A DNA stretch of 64,000 bases from Roseomonas haemaphysalidis (GTDB lineage: Bacteria; Pseudomonadota; Alphaproteobacteria; Acetobacterales; Acetobacteraceae): NCBI RefSeq assembly GCF_017355405.1, contig NZ_CP061177.1, positions 1,197,001 through 1,261,000 on the forward strand. Reading direction: 5' to 3'. The first letter of the stretch is position 1; each line of letters begins with the position of its first letter. The notes beneath the pieces are model-generated. The model saw nothing but the letters and a program-made list of their open reading frames with translations. It was not told the DNA's origin and made no database searches. Position numbers and translations under genes: made by a program. Below are positions 38,414 through 47,253 of the stretch, piece by piece.

Positions 38414-38824
38414 ATGAACCCCACCGACCTCGCCAACCAGGCGAGCGCGACCGCCGAGCGCGCCCTGGCGCTCGCCGCCCAGGCCCGCCTGCTGGCCGAG
38501 AACACGCTGGCCCCCGTCGCGCCCATGGCGCAGGCGGCCGAGCCCTTTCTGATGCTGCTGACCATCTTCATGCTGGCCTGCTTTGTCGGCTACTACGTGG
38601 TCTGGAACGTGACGCCGGCGCTGCATTCGCCGCTGATGGGCGTCACCAACGCCATCTCCTCCGTCATCATCGTCGGCGCCATCCTGGCCACCGGGCTGGG
38701 GGATAGCTGGATCGCCAAGTTCTTCGGCTTCCTGGGCGCCACGCTCGCTGCCGTGAACATCTTCGGCGGCTTCATGGTGACGCGACGGATGCTGGCGATG
38801 TTCGCCGGCAAGAAGAAGGGCTGA
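38414..38824 (+). CDS. pntAB: NAD(P) transhydrogenase membrane subunit PntAB
   Basis: Integral membrane protein of 136 residues carrying the alpha-subunit helices. After a roughly 40-residue N-terminal amphipathic region come about three hydrophobic helices: [36 protein letters not shown] and [18 protein letters not shown], ending in a basic tail [16 protein letters not shown]. The pattern [17 protein letters not shown] is conserved in PntA and forms part of the proton path. It lies 16 bp after pntAA and 4 bp before pntB. Confidence 0.95.
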   Translation: MNPTDLANQASATAERALALAAQARLLAENTLAPVAPMAQAAEPFLMLLTIFMLACFVGYYVVWNVTPALHSPLMGVTNAISSVIIVGAILATGLGDSWIAKFFGFLGATLAAVNIFGGFMVTRRMLAMFAGKKKG

Positions 38825-38828
38825 GCGC

Positions 38829-40238
38829 ATGGCACAGACCCTCACCACCTTCGCCTATCTCGTCGCCTCCGTCCTGTTCATCCTGGCGCTGCGCGGCCTG
38901 TCGCACCCGACCACGTCACGGCGGGGCAACCTCTACGGCATGATCGGCATGGGGCTGGCGATCGTCGCCACGCTGCTGCGGCCGGGGATGGAAATCTCGG
39001 GCATCGTCATCGTGCTGGCGGGGCTCGCCGTCGGCGGCACCATCGGCACCGTGCTGGCCCAGCGCATCCAGATGACCTCGCTGCCGCAGCTGGTCGCCGC
39101 CTTCCACTCGCTGGTGGGCCTGGCCGCCGTCTTCGTCGCGGCGGCGGCCTTCTACAATCCGGAAAGCTTCGGCATCGGCCACGCCGGCGCCATCCACGGC
39201 GGCTCGCTGGTGGAGATGTCGCTTGGCGTCGCCATCGGCGCCATCACCTTTTCCGGCTCGGTGATCGCCTTCGCCAAGCTGCAGGCGCTGATGAGCGGCG
39301 CGCCGATCACCTTCAGGTACCAGCACTGGGTCAACCTCGGCATCGGCATCCTGCTGCTGGTGCTGATCGTCGCCTTCGTCGCTTCCGGCAGCGGCGTGCT
39401 GTTCTGGCTGATCGCGCTGGTGGCGCTGGCGCTGGGCTTCCTGTTGATCATCCCGATCGGCGGCGCGGACATGCCGGTCGTGGTGTCCATGCTGAACAGC
39501 TATTCCGGCTGGGCGGCGGCGGGCATCGGCTTCACGCTGCAGAACCTCCTGCTGGTGGTCACCGGCGCGCTGGTCGGCGCATCCGGCGCCATCCTGTCCT
39601 ACATCATGTGCAAGGGCATGAACCGCAGCATCTTCAACGTGCTGCTGGGCGGCTTCGGGGCCGAGGCGGGCGGTGCCGCCGCCGCCGGCGGCGCGGCCCA
39701 GCCGGCGCGCCCGGTGAAGTCCGGCAGCCCGGAGGACGCCGCCTACATCATGCGCAACGCCGGCAAGATCATCATCGTGCCCGGCTACGGCATGGCGGTG
39801 GCCCAGGCCCAGCAGGTGCTGCGCGAGATGGGCGACCTCTTGAAGAAGGAAGGCGCCGAGGTGTCCTACGCCATCCACCCCGTGGCCGGCCGCATGCCCG
39901 GCCACATGAACGTGCTGCTGGCCGAGGCCAACGTCCCCTACGAGGAAGTCCACGAGCTGGAGGAGATCAACCCCGAGTTCGCGGAAGCCGACGTCGCCTT
40001 CGTCATCGGCGCCAACGACGTCACCAACCCGGCGGCCAAGACCGACAAGTCCTCCGCCATCTACGGCATGCCCATCCTGGACGTGGAACGCGCCAAGACG
40101 GTGTTCTTCATCAAGCGCGGCATGGCGTCCGGCTATGCCGGCGTGGAGAACGAGCTGTTCTTCCGCGACAACACTATGATGCTGTTCGGCGACGCCAAGA
40201 AGGTGACGCAGCAGATCGTGCAGGCGCTGCAGAAGTAG
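38829..40238 (+). CDS. pntB: NAD(P) transhydrogenase subunit beta
   Basis: Protein of 469 residues. The N-terminal half has about eight or nine membrane helices (domain II). The C-terminal soluble domain III (from about residue 290) binds NADP(H): VPGYGMAVAQAQQVLREM, IHPVAGRMPGHMNVLLAEA, VIGANDVTNPAA and SGYAGVENELFF are conserved. The complex uses proton-motive force to make NADPH from NADH. It ends convergent with the ankyrin gene across repeat A copy 5. Confidence 0.97.
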   Translation: MAQTLTTFAYLVASVLFILALRGLSHPTTSRRGNLYGMIGMGLAIVATLLRPGMEISGIVIVLAGLAVGGTIGTVLAQRIQMTSLPQLVAAFHSLVGLAAVFVAAAAFYNPESFGIGHAGAIHGGSLVEMSLGVAIGAITFSGSVIAFAKLQALMSGAPITFRYQHWVNLGIGILLLVLIVAFVASGSGVLFWLIALVALALGFLLIIPIGGADMPVVVSMLNSYSGWAAAGIGFTLQNLLLVVTGALVGASGAILSYIMCKGMNRSIFNVLLGGFGAEAGGAAAAGGAAQPARPVKSGSPEDAAYIMRNAGKIIIVPGYGMAVAQAQQVLREMGDLLKKEGAEVSYAIHPVAGRMPGHMNVLLAEANVPYEEVHELEEINPEFAEADVAFVIGANDVTNPAAKTDKSSAIYGMPILDVERAKTVFFIKRGMASGYAGVENELFFRDNTMMLFGDAKKVTQQIVQALQK

Positions 40239-40240
40239 GA

Positions 40241-40391
40241 AATCCGGGGGAAGGAATTCCCCCGGTCCCCCATCTTCCTGTTTCCGGTCTGGACCGACGG
40301 CCCGCGGCGTCGGCTCGCCCCCTTTCCTACAGGCACTGCAAACAGACAGAAAAAAAGAAGGGGGCCGGGGAATTCCTTCCCCGGCCTTGCT
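40241..40391. repeat. Two-armed palindromic intergenic repeat, family A copy 5
   Basis: Left arm about 40243-40276 (CCGGGGGAAGGAATTCCCCC then GGTCCCCCATCTTCC), right arm about 40350-40390 (AAAAAAAGAAGGGGG then CCGGGGAATTCCTTCCCCGG). The spacer begins CGGTCTGGACCGACGG, nearly the same as in copy 1, so part of the spacer is conserved. Fills the gap between convergent stops. Confidence 0.8.
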
Positions 40392-40397
40392 TTTCTC

Positions 40398-40922
40398 CTA
40401 TTCCTCCAGCGCCCCCAGCCGCGCCGCCGCCTCCGCCGCCCCCATCGCCTCGGCCGCCCGGCGCGCGGTGGCGCCGCGCGCGTCGCGGGCCGCCGGGTCG
40501 GCGCCGGCGGCCAGCAGCCGCTCCACCATCTCCACCCGGTTGAACATCGCCGCCGTCATCAGTGCCGTGCGGCCATCCGGGCCGCAGCCATCCACGCTGG
40601 CGCCGTGGGCCAGCAGCAGCTCCACCACCTCGGCGAAGCCCTTGAAGGCGGCACCCGCCAGGGGCGTTTGCCCGCGGTCGTTCAGGCGGTCGGGGTCGGC
40701 GCCATGGACCAGCAGGCGCCGCACCACATCGGCATGGCCGTGGTAGCTGGCCAGCATCAGCAGCGTGTCGCCCTTGTCGTTGCTCATGTTGGCCGGCAGG
40801 CCCTGGTCCAGCAGGCCGCCCACCGTTTCGGCGTCGCCGCTCCGCGCGCATTGGAACACATGGGCCGCGAAGGCCAGGGTTTCCTCGTCCCACTTCCCCG
40901 GGGAAGGGTCAGGCTCGGTCAT
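40398..40922 (-). CDS. Ankyrin-repeat protein
   Basis: Protein of 174 residues, cytoplasmic, made mostly of four ankyrin-type repeats. The clearest are GDTLLMLASYHGHADVVRRL (about 52-71), GQTPLAGAAFKGFAEVVELL (about 85-104) and GRTALMTAAMFNRVEMVERL (about 118-137), each followed by LxxGADPx. An N-terminal helix with FQCARSGDAETVGGLLDQG is the first, degenerate repeat. Likely a protein-protein interaction module; the partner is unknown. ATG 40922 has GGAG upstream. Convergent with pntB. Confidence 0.88.
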   Translation of the reverse strand: MTEPDPSPGKWDEETLAFAAHVFQCARSGDAETVGGLLDQGLPANMSNDKGDTLLMLASYHGHADVVRRLLVHGADPDRLNDRGQTPLAGAAFKGFAEVVELLLAHGASVDGCGPDGRTALMTAAMFNRVEMVERLLAAGADPAARDARGATARRAAEAMGAAEAAARLGALEE

Positions 40923-41122
40923 TGGCTCAGGCTCCGCTGGGTGGACGGCCTTTAGATAGGCCGCGCGCGCGGCGACACGAGTCCCTCCCGCGTTGTTGCG
41001 CGGCCAATGGCTTGCCAACCCGGGTGCGACGGCAAAAAAACCCTGGCGTGCATCCGCCAGCTCCGCCTTCGCGTTAAGCGCCGGCCGGGACCGCTGGCGA
41101 AACGAACCGAGGAACACCGTTC

Positions 41123-41761
41123 ATGCCCCGCAGTACCCATCTGCTCCTGTCGCTGGCCACATTCGCCGGGCTGGCGCTGTCCGGCCTGCCTGCCCAGGCG
41201 CAGGAAGACGGCTCCTTCAACCTGACCAACCGCAGCAACCGGGTGATCGAGCGGCTGTTCGCCTCGCCCAACGACACCAACGAATGGGGCGACAACCGCA
41301 TCGGCAATGGCCAGACCATCGCCAACGGCGCCTCGCTGGCCGTGCGGATGCCCGCCAGCGGCGGCTGCCGCACCGACCTGCGCATCGCCTTTGCCGGCGG
41401 CATCGTGGAAGAGCGCCGCGACATCGACACCTGCGCCGACCGCGACGTGGTGATCGGCACCCCCGCGCGCACCGGCGCCACCCGCGCGGCGCGCGAGAAC
41501 GGCCAGGCCGGCGACCCCAGCTTCACCCTGGTGAACCAGGCCGCCCGGCCGATCCGCGAGCTGTTCGCCAGCCCGACCACCGAGGACAACTGGGGCGAGG
41601 ACCGCCTGGGCCGCGACACGGTGCGCGCCCGCGGCCGCCGCGACATCCGCCTGCCGGGCGGCATCTGCCAGTACGACCTGCGCGTGGTGTGGGACGACGG
41701 CCGCGCCGAGGAGCGGCGTGACGTGAACCTGTGCGAGACGCGGGAGCTGTCGTTCAAGTAA
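41123..41761 (+). CDS. Secreted protein with two tandem copies of an uncharacterised ~80-residue domain
   Basis: Protein of 212 residues. A Sec signal peptide (LLLSLATFAGLALSGLPAQA at about 7-26) predicts periplasmic or extracellular location. The mature part is an internal duplication: residues 32-110 and 134-211 share the pattern F-L-N, (I/V)xxLFASP, WGxxRxG, C-x3-DLR, EERRD(I/V)xxC. Each copy has one cysteine pair with identical spacing (C82/C104 and C182/C204), so each domain probably forms one disulfide. I do not recognise a characterised family. It stands alone, with the divergent ankyrin gene upstream and a convergent MFS gene downstream. Confidence 0.8.
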   Translation: MPRSTHLLLSLATFAGLALSGLPAQAQEDGSFNLTNRSNRVIERLFASPNDTNEWGDNRIGNGQTIANGASLAVRMPASGGCRTDLRIAFAGGIVEERRDIDTCADRDVVIGTPARTGATRAARENGQAGDPSFTLVNQAARPIRELFASPTTEDNWGEDRLGRDTVRARGRRDIRLPGGICQYDLRVVWDDGRAEERRDVNLCETRELSFK

Positions 41762-41784
41762 ACGCTGGCAAGCAATGCCGGCGG

Positions 41785-41992
41785 GACGGGCCCGGGGCGC
41801 CGCCCCGGACCCCCGCATCTGTTCGCGCGGAGGACCGGTGGTCCTCCGCGACGACCAGGCTGGCTGCTGCATAACGTTGGCTGTCCTCCACCAGCCCGCC
41901 ACTGTTGCGCGCCGCCCCGGCTCTTCCCGACGGCGGGGCCTAGGGTGCTCCTGTCACCCCGGCGGGGAATCCGAGGGGGCAGCGCCCCCCTG
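41785..41992. repeat. GC-rich multi-hairpin intergenic repeat, family B-like copy 4
   Basis: Between convergent genes: CCCGGGGCGCCGCCCCGG followed by ACCCCCGCATCTG, a perfect stem CGCGGAGGACC (41826-41836) / GGTCCTCCGCG (41840-41850), and GGGGGCAGCGCCCCC, which overlaps the end of the MFS gene. Similar parts to family B, more divergent. Confidence 0.55.
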
Positions 41993-43216
41993 GCCACGCG
42001 TCGTCACCACGAACAACACCGTGCAGACCAGCGCCGCCACGGCGAGAAACGCCAGCGCCGCGCCGATCCCGCCCCAGCCCGCCACCGGCCCCGAGGCCGA
42101 CTGCAGCACCGCGGTGCCAAGAAAGAACGACAGGTTGACCGCCGACAGCGCCTTGCCCGTCTGTTCCGCCGGCACCACAGCCCGCGTCATGGCGAAGACC
42201 AGCGGCTGCACCGCGATGGCGATGCCAAAGGCAAAGAACATCGCCGCGTCGTAGCCGACCGGCAGCATGGCCACGCCCAGCGCGCCGGACAGCCAGCCGC
42301 CCGGCCCGCCCGCCACCACCGCCAGCAGGCACAGCGCCGCCACAGCGTGGCCGGCCGTCAGCACCAGCCGCCGGTGCCCCAGAAGCCGGTCCAGCGCGCC
42401 GCTGAGCGCCGGCCCCAGGATCAGCGCGACGGTCAGCAGCAGCAGCACGTTGCCGGCCTCGATGCGGCTCAGGCCCTTGACCTCCATCAGCCACGGGCCG
42501 CCCCACAAGCCGCGCAGCGCCATGATCACGGCAAAGGAGCCGAAGGCGAGCCACACCATGCCGCGCAGCCGCGGCGACAGGCCGAGCCGCAGCACGTCCC
42601 GCGCCTCGGCCGCGAGCGAAGGGCGGGGGCCGGGGGCGCGCGGCTCCGGCGCCGGCACCAGCTTCCACACCAGCGCCGCCACGCCGACCGACAGCGCGGC
42701 CGCGATCCAGAAGCCCAGGCGCCAGCCGTGGTGGTCCACCACCCAGGCCATGGGGCTGGCCGAGATCAGCAGCCCCGCATTGCCGGTGGCCTGGATCAGC
42801 CCGGACCACAACCCGAACTTGGCGGGCGTCAGGATGCGCGCGGCCAGCGTCATGGGGCAGAGCAGCATGCCGCAGCTACCCAGCCCCAGCACCACCTGCG
42901 CCACAAGAAAGCCCGGCTGCCCGCCGACCAGCGCGGACAGCACGGCCCCCACCGCCACCGTGCCCAGCAGCGCCAGCGACACCGGCCTGACCCCGAAGCG
43001 GTCCAGCGCCACGCCGAGCGGGATCTGCCCGGCGGCGAAGGTGAGGTGATAGGCGCCCGTCAGCGCCGCCAGCCCATCGGCCGTGGTGCCGATGTCGGCC
43101 GCCAGCACATCCGCCGAGATGGCGGGCAAGGTGCGCAGCAAATTGGAAATCATGTGGCCGAGGGCCAGCACCAGCAGCGGCGCCATGAAGGCGGCCGAGC
43201 CCTCCCTTGCAGTCAT
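41954..43216 (-). CDS. MFS transporter
   Basis: Major facilitator superfamily protein of about 420 residues with 12 predicted membrane helices. The loop 2-3 motif appears as GVALDRFGVRPVSLALLG (near residues 67-84), and a long, Pro-rich central loop (VPAPEPRAPGPRPSL) separates the two halves. No substrate-specific signature is recognised. The ATG at 43216 lacks a clear ribosome binding site; ATG 43249 is an alternative, but that segment runs into repeat A. It lies downstream of a second, unrelated MFS gene on the same strand. Confidence 0.85.
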   Translation of the reverse strand: MTAREGSAAFMAPLLVLALGHMISNLLRTLPAISADVLAADIGTTADGLAALTGAYHLTFAAGQIPLGVALDRFGVRPVSLALLGTVAVGAVLSALVGGQPGFLVAQVVLGLGSCGMLLCPMTLAARILTPAKFGLWSGLIQATGNAGLLISASPMAWVVDHHGWRLGFWIAAALSVGVAALVWKLVPAPEPRAPGPRPSLAAEARDVLRLGLSPRLRGMVWLAFGSFAVIMALRGLWGGPWLMEVKGLSRIEAGNVLLLLTVALILGPALSGALDRLLGHRRLVLTAGHAVAALCLLAVVAGGPGGWLSGALGVAMLPVGYDAAMFFAFGIAIAVQPLVFAMTRAVVPAEQTGKALSAVNLSFFLGTAVLQSASGPVAGWGGIGAALAFLAVAALVCTVLFVVTTRGQGGAAPSDSPPG

Positions 43217-43256
43217 TCTTGTTTGTTCTCGCGTTGTGCCGGGCGGCATGGTGGCA

Positions 43257-43398
43257 GAGAAGGCCGGGGGAATGAATTCCCCCAGACCCCCTTCTTCTTT
43301 TTGTCTGTGCGGGCGTGGGCGCATGGCTGGAGCGGGCGCCCGTGAAACGGGACATGGGGAAGATGGGGCGGCGGGGACTTCCTTGCCCCGGCCTTTCT
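43257..43398. repeat. Two-armed palindromic intergenic repeat, family A copy 6
   Basis: Left arm about 43259-43302 (GGCCGGGGGAATGAATTCCC, then CCCCTTCTTCTTTTTG), right arm about 43370-43396 (GGGGACTTCCTTGCCCCGGC, degenerate, without GAATTC). It sits between two tandem minus-strand MFS genes, at the 3' end of the upstream one (stop at 43400). Confidence 0.7.
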
Positions 43399-43399
43399 C

Positions 43400-44578
43400 C
43401 TACCGCCCCGCGAGCACCATCCGCGTTGTCACCGCCAGCGCCGCCATCGCGCATCCGCCCGCCACAAAGGCGCCGCCATAGCCGACACGGGCCATCAGCG
43501 CGCCGAACAGGATGGCGCCGAAGGCCTGCCCCAGGAACAGCGCCATGACGAAGGCGGACACCGAGGTGGCGCGGGCTTCCGGCATCAGCTCGGTGCTGCG
43601 GGCCTGCAGGGCGCCGTGGAACATGAAGAAGGCGAGGCCCAGCATCGCCTGCAGGGCCGCCACCATTTCCCAGCGCGGCGCGACGCCGATGGCCGCGATA
43701 CCCGCCGCCAGCAGCAGGCCGCCGGCGAACATCACCCGGGCCTCGCCAAAGCGCAGCAGCAGGGTGCGGGCAATGCGGGTGTAGACAAAGGAGCCGATGC
43801 CGAAGCCCGCGACCACCAGCCCGGCGTGCCATTGCTCCAGGTGGAAGCCCTGGATCAGAAAGGAGCCGATGAAGGGCAGGGCGCCGCCCCACAGCAGCGC
43901 GCCGTTGACAAAGGCGACGCCCAGCAGCCGCCGCCCGGCCGGGCGCTGCAACAGGGCGATGTAGCGGGCCAGCCCGCTGCCGCCGCCGGCCGGCTCGGCG
44001 CGCCACAGCCGGGCGCGCAGCGTGGCGACGATGGCCAGCGCGGTCAGCGCCGCCTGCGCGCCCACCAGCAGAAACACCGCGCGCCAGCCGAAGGCCTGGC
44101 CCGCGATGCCGGCGAGCGGCCCGGTCAGCAGCTGCGCCATGACCATGCCGGTGAGAAAGCGCCCCAGCGTCGCCTGCCGCTCGGCATAAGGGACGTTGTC
44201 GCCGATCCAGGCCATGGCCAGCGGCACGATGGCGCCGCCCAGCGCGCCCGTGACGGCGCGCAGCCCGACCAGGTGGCCGAGGCTGGCGGCCAGCGCGCAG
44301 CCGGCCATGGCAATTCCGTAGAGCAGCAGGCCGGCCACCATGACACGCAGCTTGCCGAGGCGGTCGCCCAAGGGGCCCAGCAGGATCTGGCAGAAGCCGT
44401 AGGGCAGGGTGAAGGCGGCGATCACCACCGTGGCTTCCGCCACCGACACGCCGAGGTCGGCGGCGACGACCGGCAGCAGCGGGTCCAGCAGCCGCATGCC
44501 GCAGCCGGTGGCGAAGGCGGCCAGCGCCAGCAGCGGCAGCACCGCCGCCGGGTTGGGTGCGGCGGCGGCGGCGGTCAC
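43400..44578 (-). CDS. MFS transporter
   Basis: Twelve-helix MFS protein of 392 residues from GTG 44578. Motif A-like sequence LLGPLGDRLGKLRVMVAGLLLYG is between helices 2 and 3 (about 72-94), and GDNVPYAERQATLGRF precedes helix 5, as in YnfM/drug-efflux-like MFS members. The gene begins one base after the rlmN stop (TGA-C-GTG), so translation is probably coupled to rlmN. Substrate unknown; efflux is likely. Confidence 0.85.
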   Translation of the reverse strand: MTAAAAAPNPAAVLPLLALAAFATGCGMRLLDPLLPVVAADLGVSVAEATVVIAAFTLPYGFCQILLGPLGDRLGKLRVMVAGLLLYGIAMAGCALAASLGHLVGLRAVTGALGGAIVPLAMAWIGDNVPYAERQATLGRFLTGMVMAQLLTGPLAGIAGQAFGWRAVFLLVGAQAALTALAIVATLRARLWRAEPAGGGSGLARYIALLQRPAGRRLLGVAFVNGALLWGGALPFIGSFLIQGFHLEQWHAGLVVAGFGIGSFVYTRIARTLLLRFGEARVMFAGGLLLAAGIAAIGVAPRWEMVAALQAMLGLAFFMFHGALQARSTELMPEARATSVSAFVMALFLGQAFGAILFGALMARVGYGGAFVAGGCAMAALAVTTRMVLAGR

Positions 44579-44579
44579 G

Positions 44580-45782
44580 TCAGGCGGCGACGGGCGTGGC
44601 GGGCTTGGCGGCGCGCTTGCGCTCGCTTTCCGTCTTGAGCTGGCCGCAGGCAGCCAGGATGTCGCGCCCACGCGGCGTGCGGATGGGCGAGGCATAGCCC
44701 GCGTCCAGCACGATGCTGGCGAAGCGGTGGATGGCGTTGTTGGACGAGGTCTCGTAGGGGCTGCCGGGCCAGGGGTTGAACGGGATCAGGTTCACCTTGG
44801 CCGGGATGCCGTCCAGCAGGCGCACCAGTTCCCGCGCATCGGCTTCCGAGTCGTTGACGCCCTTGAGCATCACGTATTCGAAGGTGATGCGCCGCGCGTT
44901 GGAAGCGGCCGGGTAGCGGCGGCAGGCGGCCATCAGCTCGGCGATCGGGTATTTGCGGTTCAGCGGCACCAGCTCGTCGCGGATGTCGTCGCGCACCGCG
45001 TGCAGCGACACGGCGAGGCCGACGTTCAGCTCCGCGCCGCACTTGTCCATCATCGGCACGACGCCGGAGGTGGACAGGGTGATGCGGCGGCGGGACAGGG
45101 CGATGCCCTCGTTGTCCATGACGATGCGCATCGCCTTGGCGACGTTCTCGTAGTTATACAGCGGCTCGCCCATGCCCATGATGACGATGTTGGACAACAG
45201 GCGCGGCGTGCCGTCCACCGGCGTCGGCCATTCGCCGTAGCTGTCGCGCGCCGCCATGAACTGGCCGACGATCTCGGCGGCGCCGAGGTTGCGCACCAGC
45301 TTCTGCGTGCCGGTGTGGCAGAAGCGGCAGGACAGGGTGCAGCCCACCTGCGTGGACAGGCACACCGCGCCGCGGTCCTCGTCCGGGATGTAGACCGTCT
45401 CGACCTGCTGGCCGTCGCGAAAGCCGAACAGCCACTTGCGGGTGCCGTCCGTGCTGGTCTGCTCCGTGGTCACGCCCGGGCGGCCGACCACGAAGCGCTC
45501 CGCCAGCTTCGCCTGCATGGTCTTGGCGATGGAAGGCATCTTGCTGAAGTCGGAAACGCCCTGGTGGTAGATCCAGTGCCACAGCTGCTTGGCGCGGAAC
45601 GGCTTCTCGCCGATCGCCACCATCTCCGCCGCCAGCTCCTCCCGCGACAGGCCGACCAGCTCGCGCCGCCCGTCCGCCAGCGTGGCGGCGGGGGGCGAGA
45701 ACAGCGCGGCCTTGGCCAGGATGCGCGAACGCTCGGCCTCGGTCAGCGCGGCGGCGTCGGGGAGGGTGGTGGCGTCGGTCAT
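44580..45782 (-). CDS. rlmN: Dual-specificity RNA methyltransferase RlmN
   Basis: Radical SAM enzyme of 400 residues that methylates C2 of A2503 in 23S rRNA and A37 of some tRNAs. The radical-SAM cysteines are C148, C152 and C155 (GCTLSCRFC). [13 protein letters not shown] and the C-terminal [14 protein letters not shown], with the resolving or methylated cysteine, are diagnostic. [19 protein letters not shown] is the N-terminal RNA-binding segment. ATG 45782 lies 1 bp from the stop of the IalB-like gene. Confidence 0.97.
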   Translation of the reverse strand: MTDATTLPDAAALTEAERSRILAKAALFSPPAATLADGRRELVGLSREELAAEMVAIGEKPFRAKQLWHWIYHQGVSDFSKMPSIAKTMQAKLAERFVVGRPGVTTEQTSTDGTRKWLFGFRDGQQVETVYIPDEDRGAVCLSTQVGCTLSCRFCHTGTQKLVRNLGAAEIVGQFMAARDSYGEWPTPVDGTPRLLSNIVIMGMGEPLYNYENVAKAMRIVMDNEGIALSRRRITLSTSGVVPMMDKCGAELNVGLAVSLHAVRDDIRDELVPLNRKYPIAELMAACRRYPAASNARRITFEYVMLKGVNDSEADARELVRLLDGIPAKVNLIPFNPWPGSPYETSSNNAIHRFASIVLDAGYASPIRTPRGRDILAACGQLKTESERKRAAKPATPVAA

Positions 45783-45783
45783 C

Positions 45784-46323
45784 TCAGCGGCGCCCCGCCG
45801 GGCATTCCTTGCCGATCGCCTCATAGGCGGCGGTGAAGCCGGATAGGGAGAAGGTGTCCGTCGCCGTGCCGCGCCCCTGCGGGCCCGGGCCGGTGGCCAC
45901 CGCGTTGGCACCGCCGCGGAAGGCGGCCACGGCCTTGCCGCCTTCCCGAGCGAAGGCGTTGTCGTTGGCGGTGTAGAAGGCCAGCTCCGTGCCGCCGACC
46001 TTGACCTCCACCTCCGCGTTGCGGCTGTAGGTGTAGCCGGCGCGCAGCGCCACCTGGTCGCGGCCCTGCGGGCGGTGCGTCACGGTCAGCATGACGTTCT
46101 GCCGCCGGCCGGCGCCTTCCGACTTCTCGGCGCGGGCAAAGGCGTAGCACACCTTGTTGCTGCCTTCGGTATAGGTGGCGGCCGTCCAGTCCTGGAACGT
46201 GCCGAGCGCCCGCGGACCGGCCGGCGCCGCAGCTGCGGCCCCCCGCTGCTGCTGCGCGAAAACCTCACCGGACACGCCGATCAGCGAACCCAGCGCCAGA
46301 AGAAGGGGGAGAAAGCGTTTCAT
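45784..46323 (-). CDS. Invasion-associated locus B (IalB) family protein
   Basis: Exported protein of 179 residues. A signal peptide ([22 protein letters not shown]) is followed by the IalB domain: [27 protein letters not shown], the beta-strand segment VMLTVTHRP, and [24 protein letters not shown] with the second conserved cysteine. The family is widespread in alphaproteobacteria; it was named in Bartonella but most members have no tested role. It probably heads the operon ialB-like / rlmN / MFS, as rlmN starts 1 bp after it. Confidence 0.87.
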   Translation of the reverse strand: MKRFLPLLLALGSLIGVSGEVFAQQQRGAAAAAPAGPRALGTFQDWTAATYTEGSNKVCYAFARAEKSEGAGRRQNVMLTVTHRPQGRDQVALRAGYTYSRNAEVEVKVGGTELAFYTANDNAFAREGGKAVAAFRGGANAVATGPGPQGRGTATDTFSLSGFTAAYEAIGKECPAGRR

Positions 46324-46392
46324 GCGCCCAATTAAGGTCTTGATGGGGCTTGTCGCAACCGCGCAAAGCCGGGAGGCGATGCGCGTTTACCG

Positions 46393-46417
46393 GTTGCCTC
46401 GCGAATTCCGGGGCAAC
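46393..46417 (-). terminator. Short hairpin between the IalB-like and GST genes
   Basis: GTTGCC (46393-46398) pairs with GGCAAC (46412-46417), with a 13-nt loop containing GAATTCC. Weak, no T-tract; it lies in the 129-bp gap between two tandem minus-strand genes, which otherwise holds nothing I recognise. Confidence 0.3.
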
Positions 46418-46452
46418 AGGCTTGGGCTTGGCCGGACGGGGGCGTGGCCGCG

Positions 46453-47157
46453 TCAGGCCGCGTCCAGCTCGGGGTAGTGGCGGAAGACGCCGTCGCCGAA
46501 CGGCAAGCGGCGGTCGCTGCCCAGGTAGTGGCGCAGCTCCGGCAGCGCCGCCACGGCGCCGCGCAGCGCCATCACCCCCGGCCATTCGCGCTCCGCCCCC
46601 GCCATGCGGCGCGGAAAGGCGAAGCACAGCCCCTCGACCAGCTGAAACAGCGACAGGTCGGCGTAGCTCCAGTGCTCGCCCGCCAGCCAGGGGCCGGCGC
46701 CCTGGAGCGCCTGCTCGAAATGCCCGAGGTACTTGGGCAGGCGGGCGTCGCGGAATTCCCGGGCGCGCCGTGCGGCCTCGGGCTTCTGGTCCTCGTAGAA
46801 CAGCCCGACGCCCACGGGGTGGTGCGTGTCATGCGCCTCGGCCACCGCGTCGGCGATGGTGAGCTGCAGCTGGTTGACCCAGAACCTGCCGGCCGCCCCG
46901 CCCGGCGCCAGGCCATGCCTTTCGCCCAGGAACAGCAGGATGTTGGCCGTCTGTGCCACGGTCATGCCGTCCGCCACCAGGTAGGGCGGCGCGAAGGGGG
47001 GCTGGGCGCGGGGCCGTCGCAGGTCGGCGGCCAGGGCGTTCAGGCCGCCTTCCGCCCGCGCCAGGTCGCGATAGGCGATGCCCCCGGCTTCCAGGGCCAG
47101 CCGCACGAACTCGCCACGGCCGGGGATCTGCGGCCAGTACCAAAGGTCGTAGGGCAT
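46453..47157 (-). CDS. Glutathione S-transferase family protein
   Basis: Protein of 234 residues. The N-terminal thioredoxin-like domain begins YDLWYWPQIPGRGEFVRLALE, with the Tyr-containing IPGRGE motif of sigma/pi-type GSTs, and has DGMTVAQTANILLFLGE in place of the usual ESxAI glutathione-binding motif. The helical C-terminal domain includes WSYADLSLFQLVEGL. It may conjugate glutathione to electrophiles. Located 96 bp downstream of the old-yellow-enzyme gene on the same strand, which also handles electrophiles, so a shared detoxification role is plausible but not shown. Confidence 0.87.
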   Translation of the reverse strand: MPYDLWYWPQIPGRGEFVRLALEAGGIAYRDLARAEGGLNALAADLRRPRAQPPFAPPYLVADGMTVAQTANILLFLGERHGLAPGGAAGRFWVNQLQLTIADAVAEAHDTHHPVGVGLFYEDQKPEAARRAREFRDARLPKYLGHFEQALQGAGPWLAGEHWSYADLSLFQLVEGLCFAFPRRMAGAEREWPGVMALRGAVAALPELRHYLGSDRRLPFGDGVFRHYPELDAA

Positions 47158-47253
47158 GCGCGGGGGTCCTTTACCGGGGCGATGGACAGCAAATGCCCCG
47201 GGCCAGCCAGCCGTTGCGGCGGCCGGCCCGGGGCGCGCGCACGCGCGGGGCCG

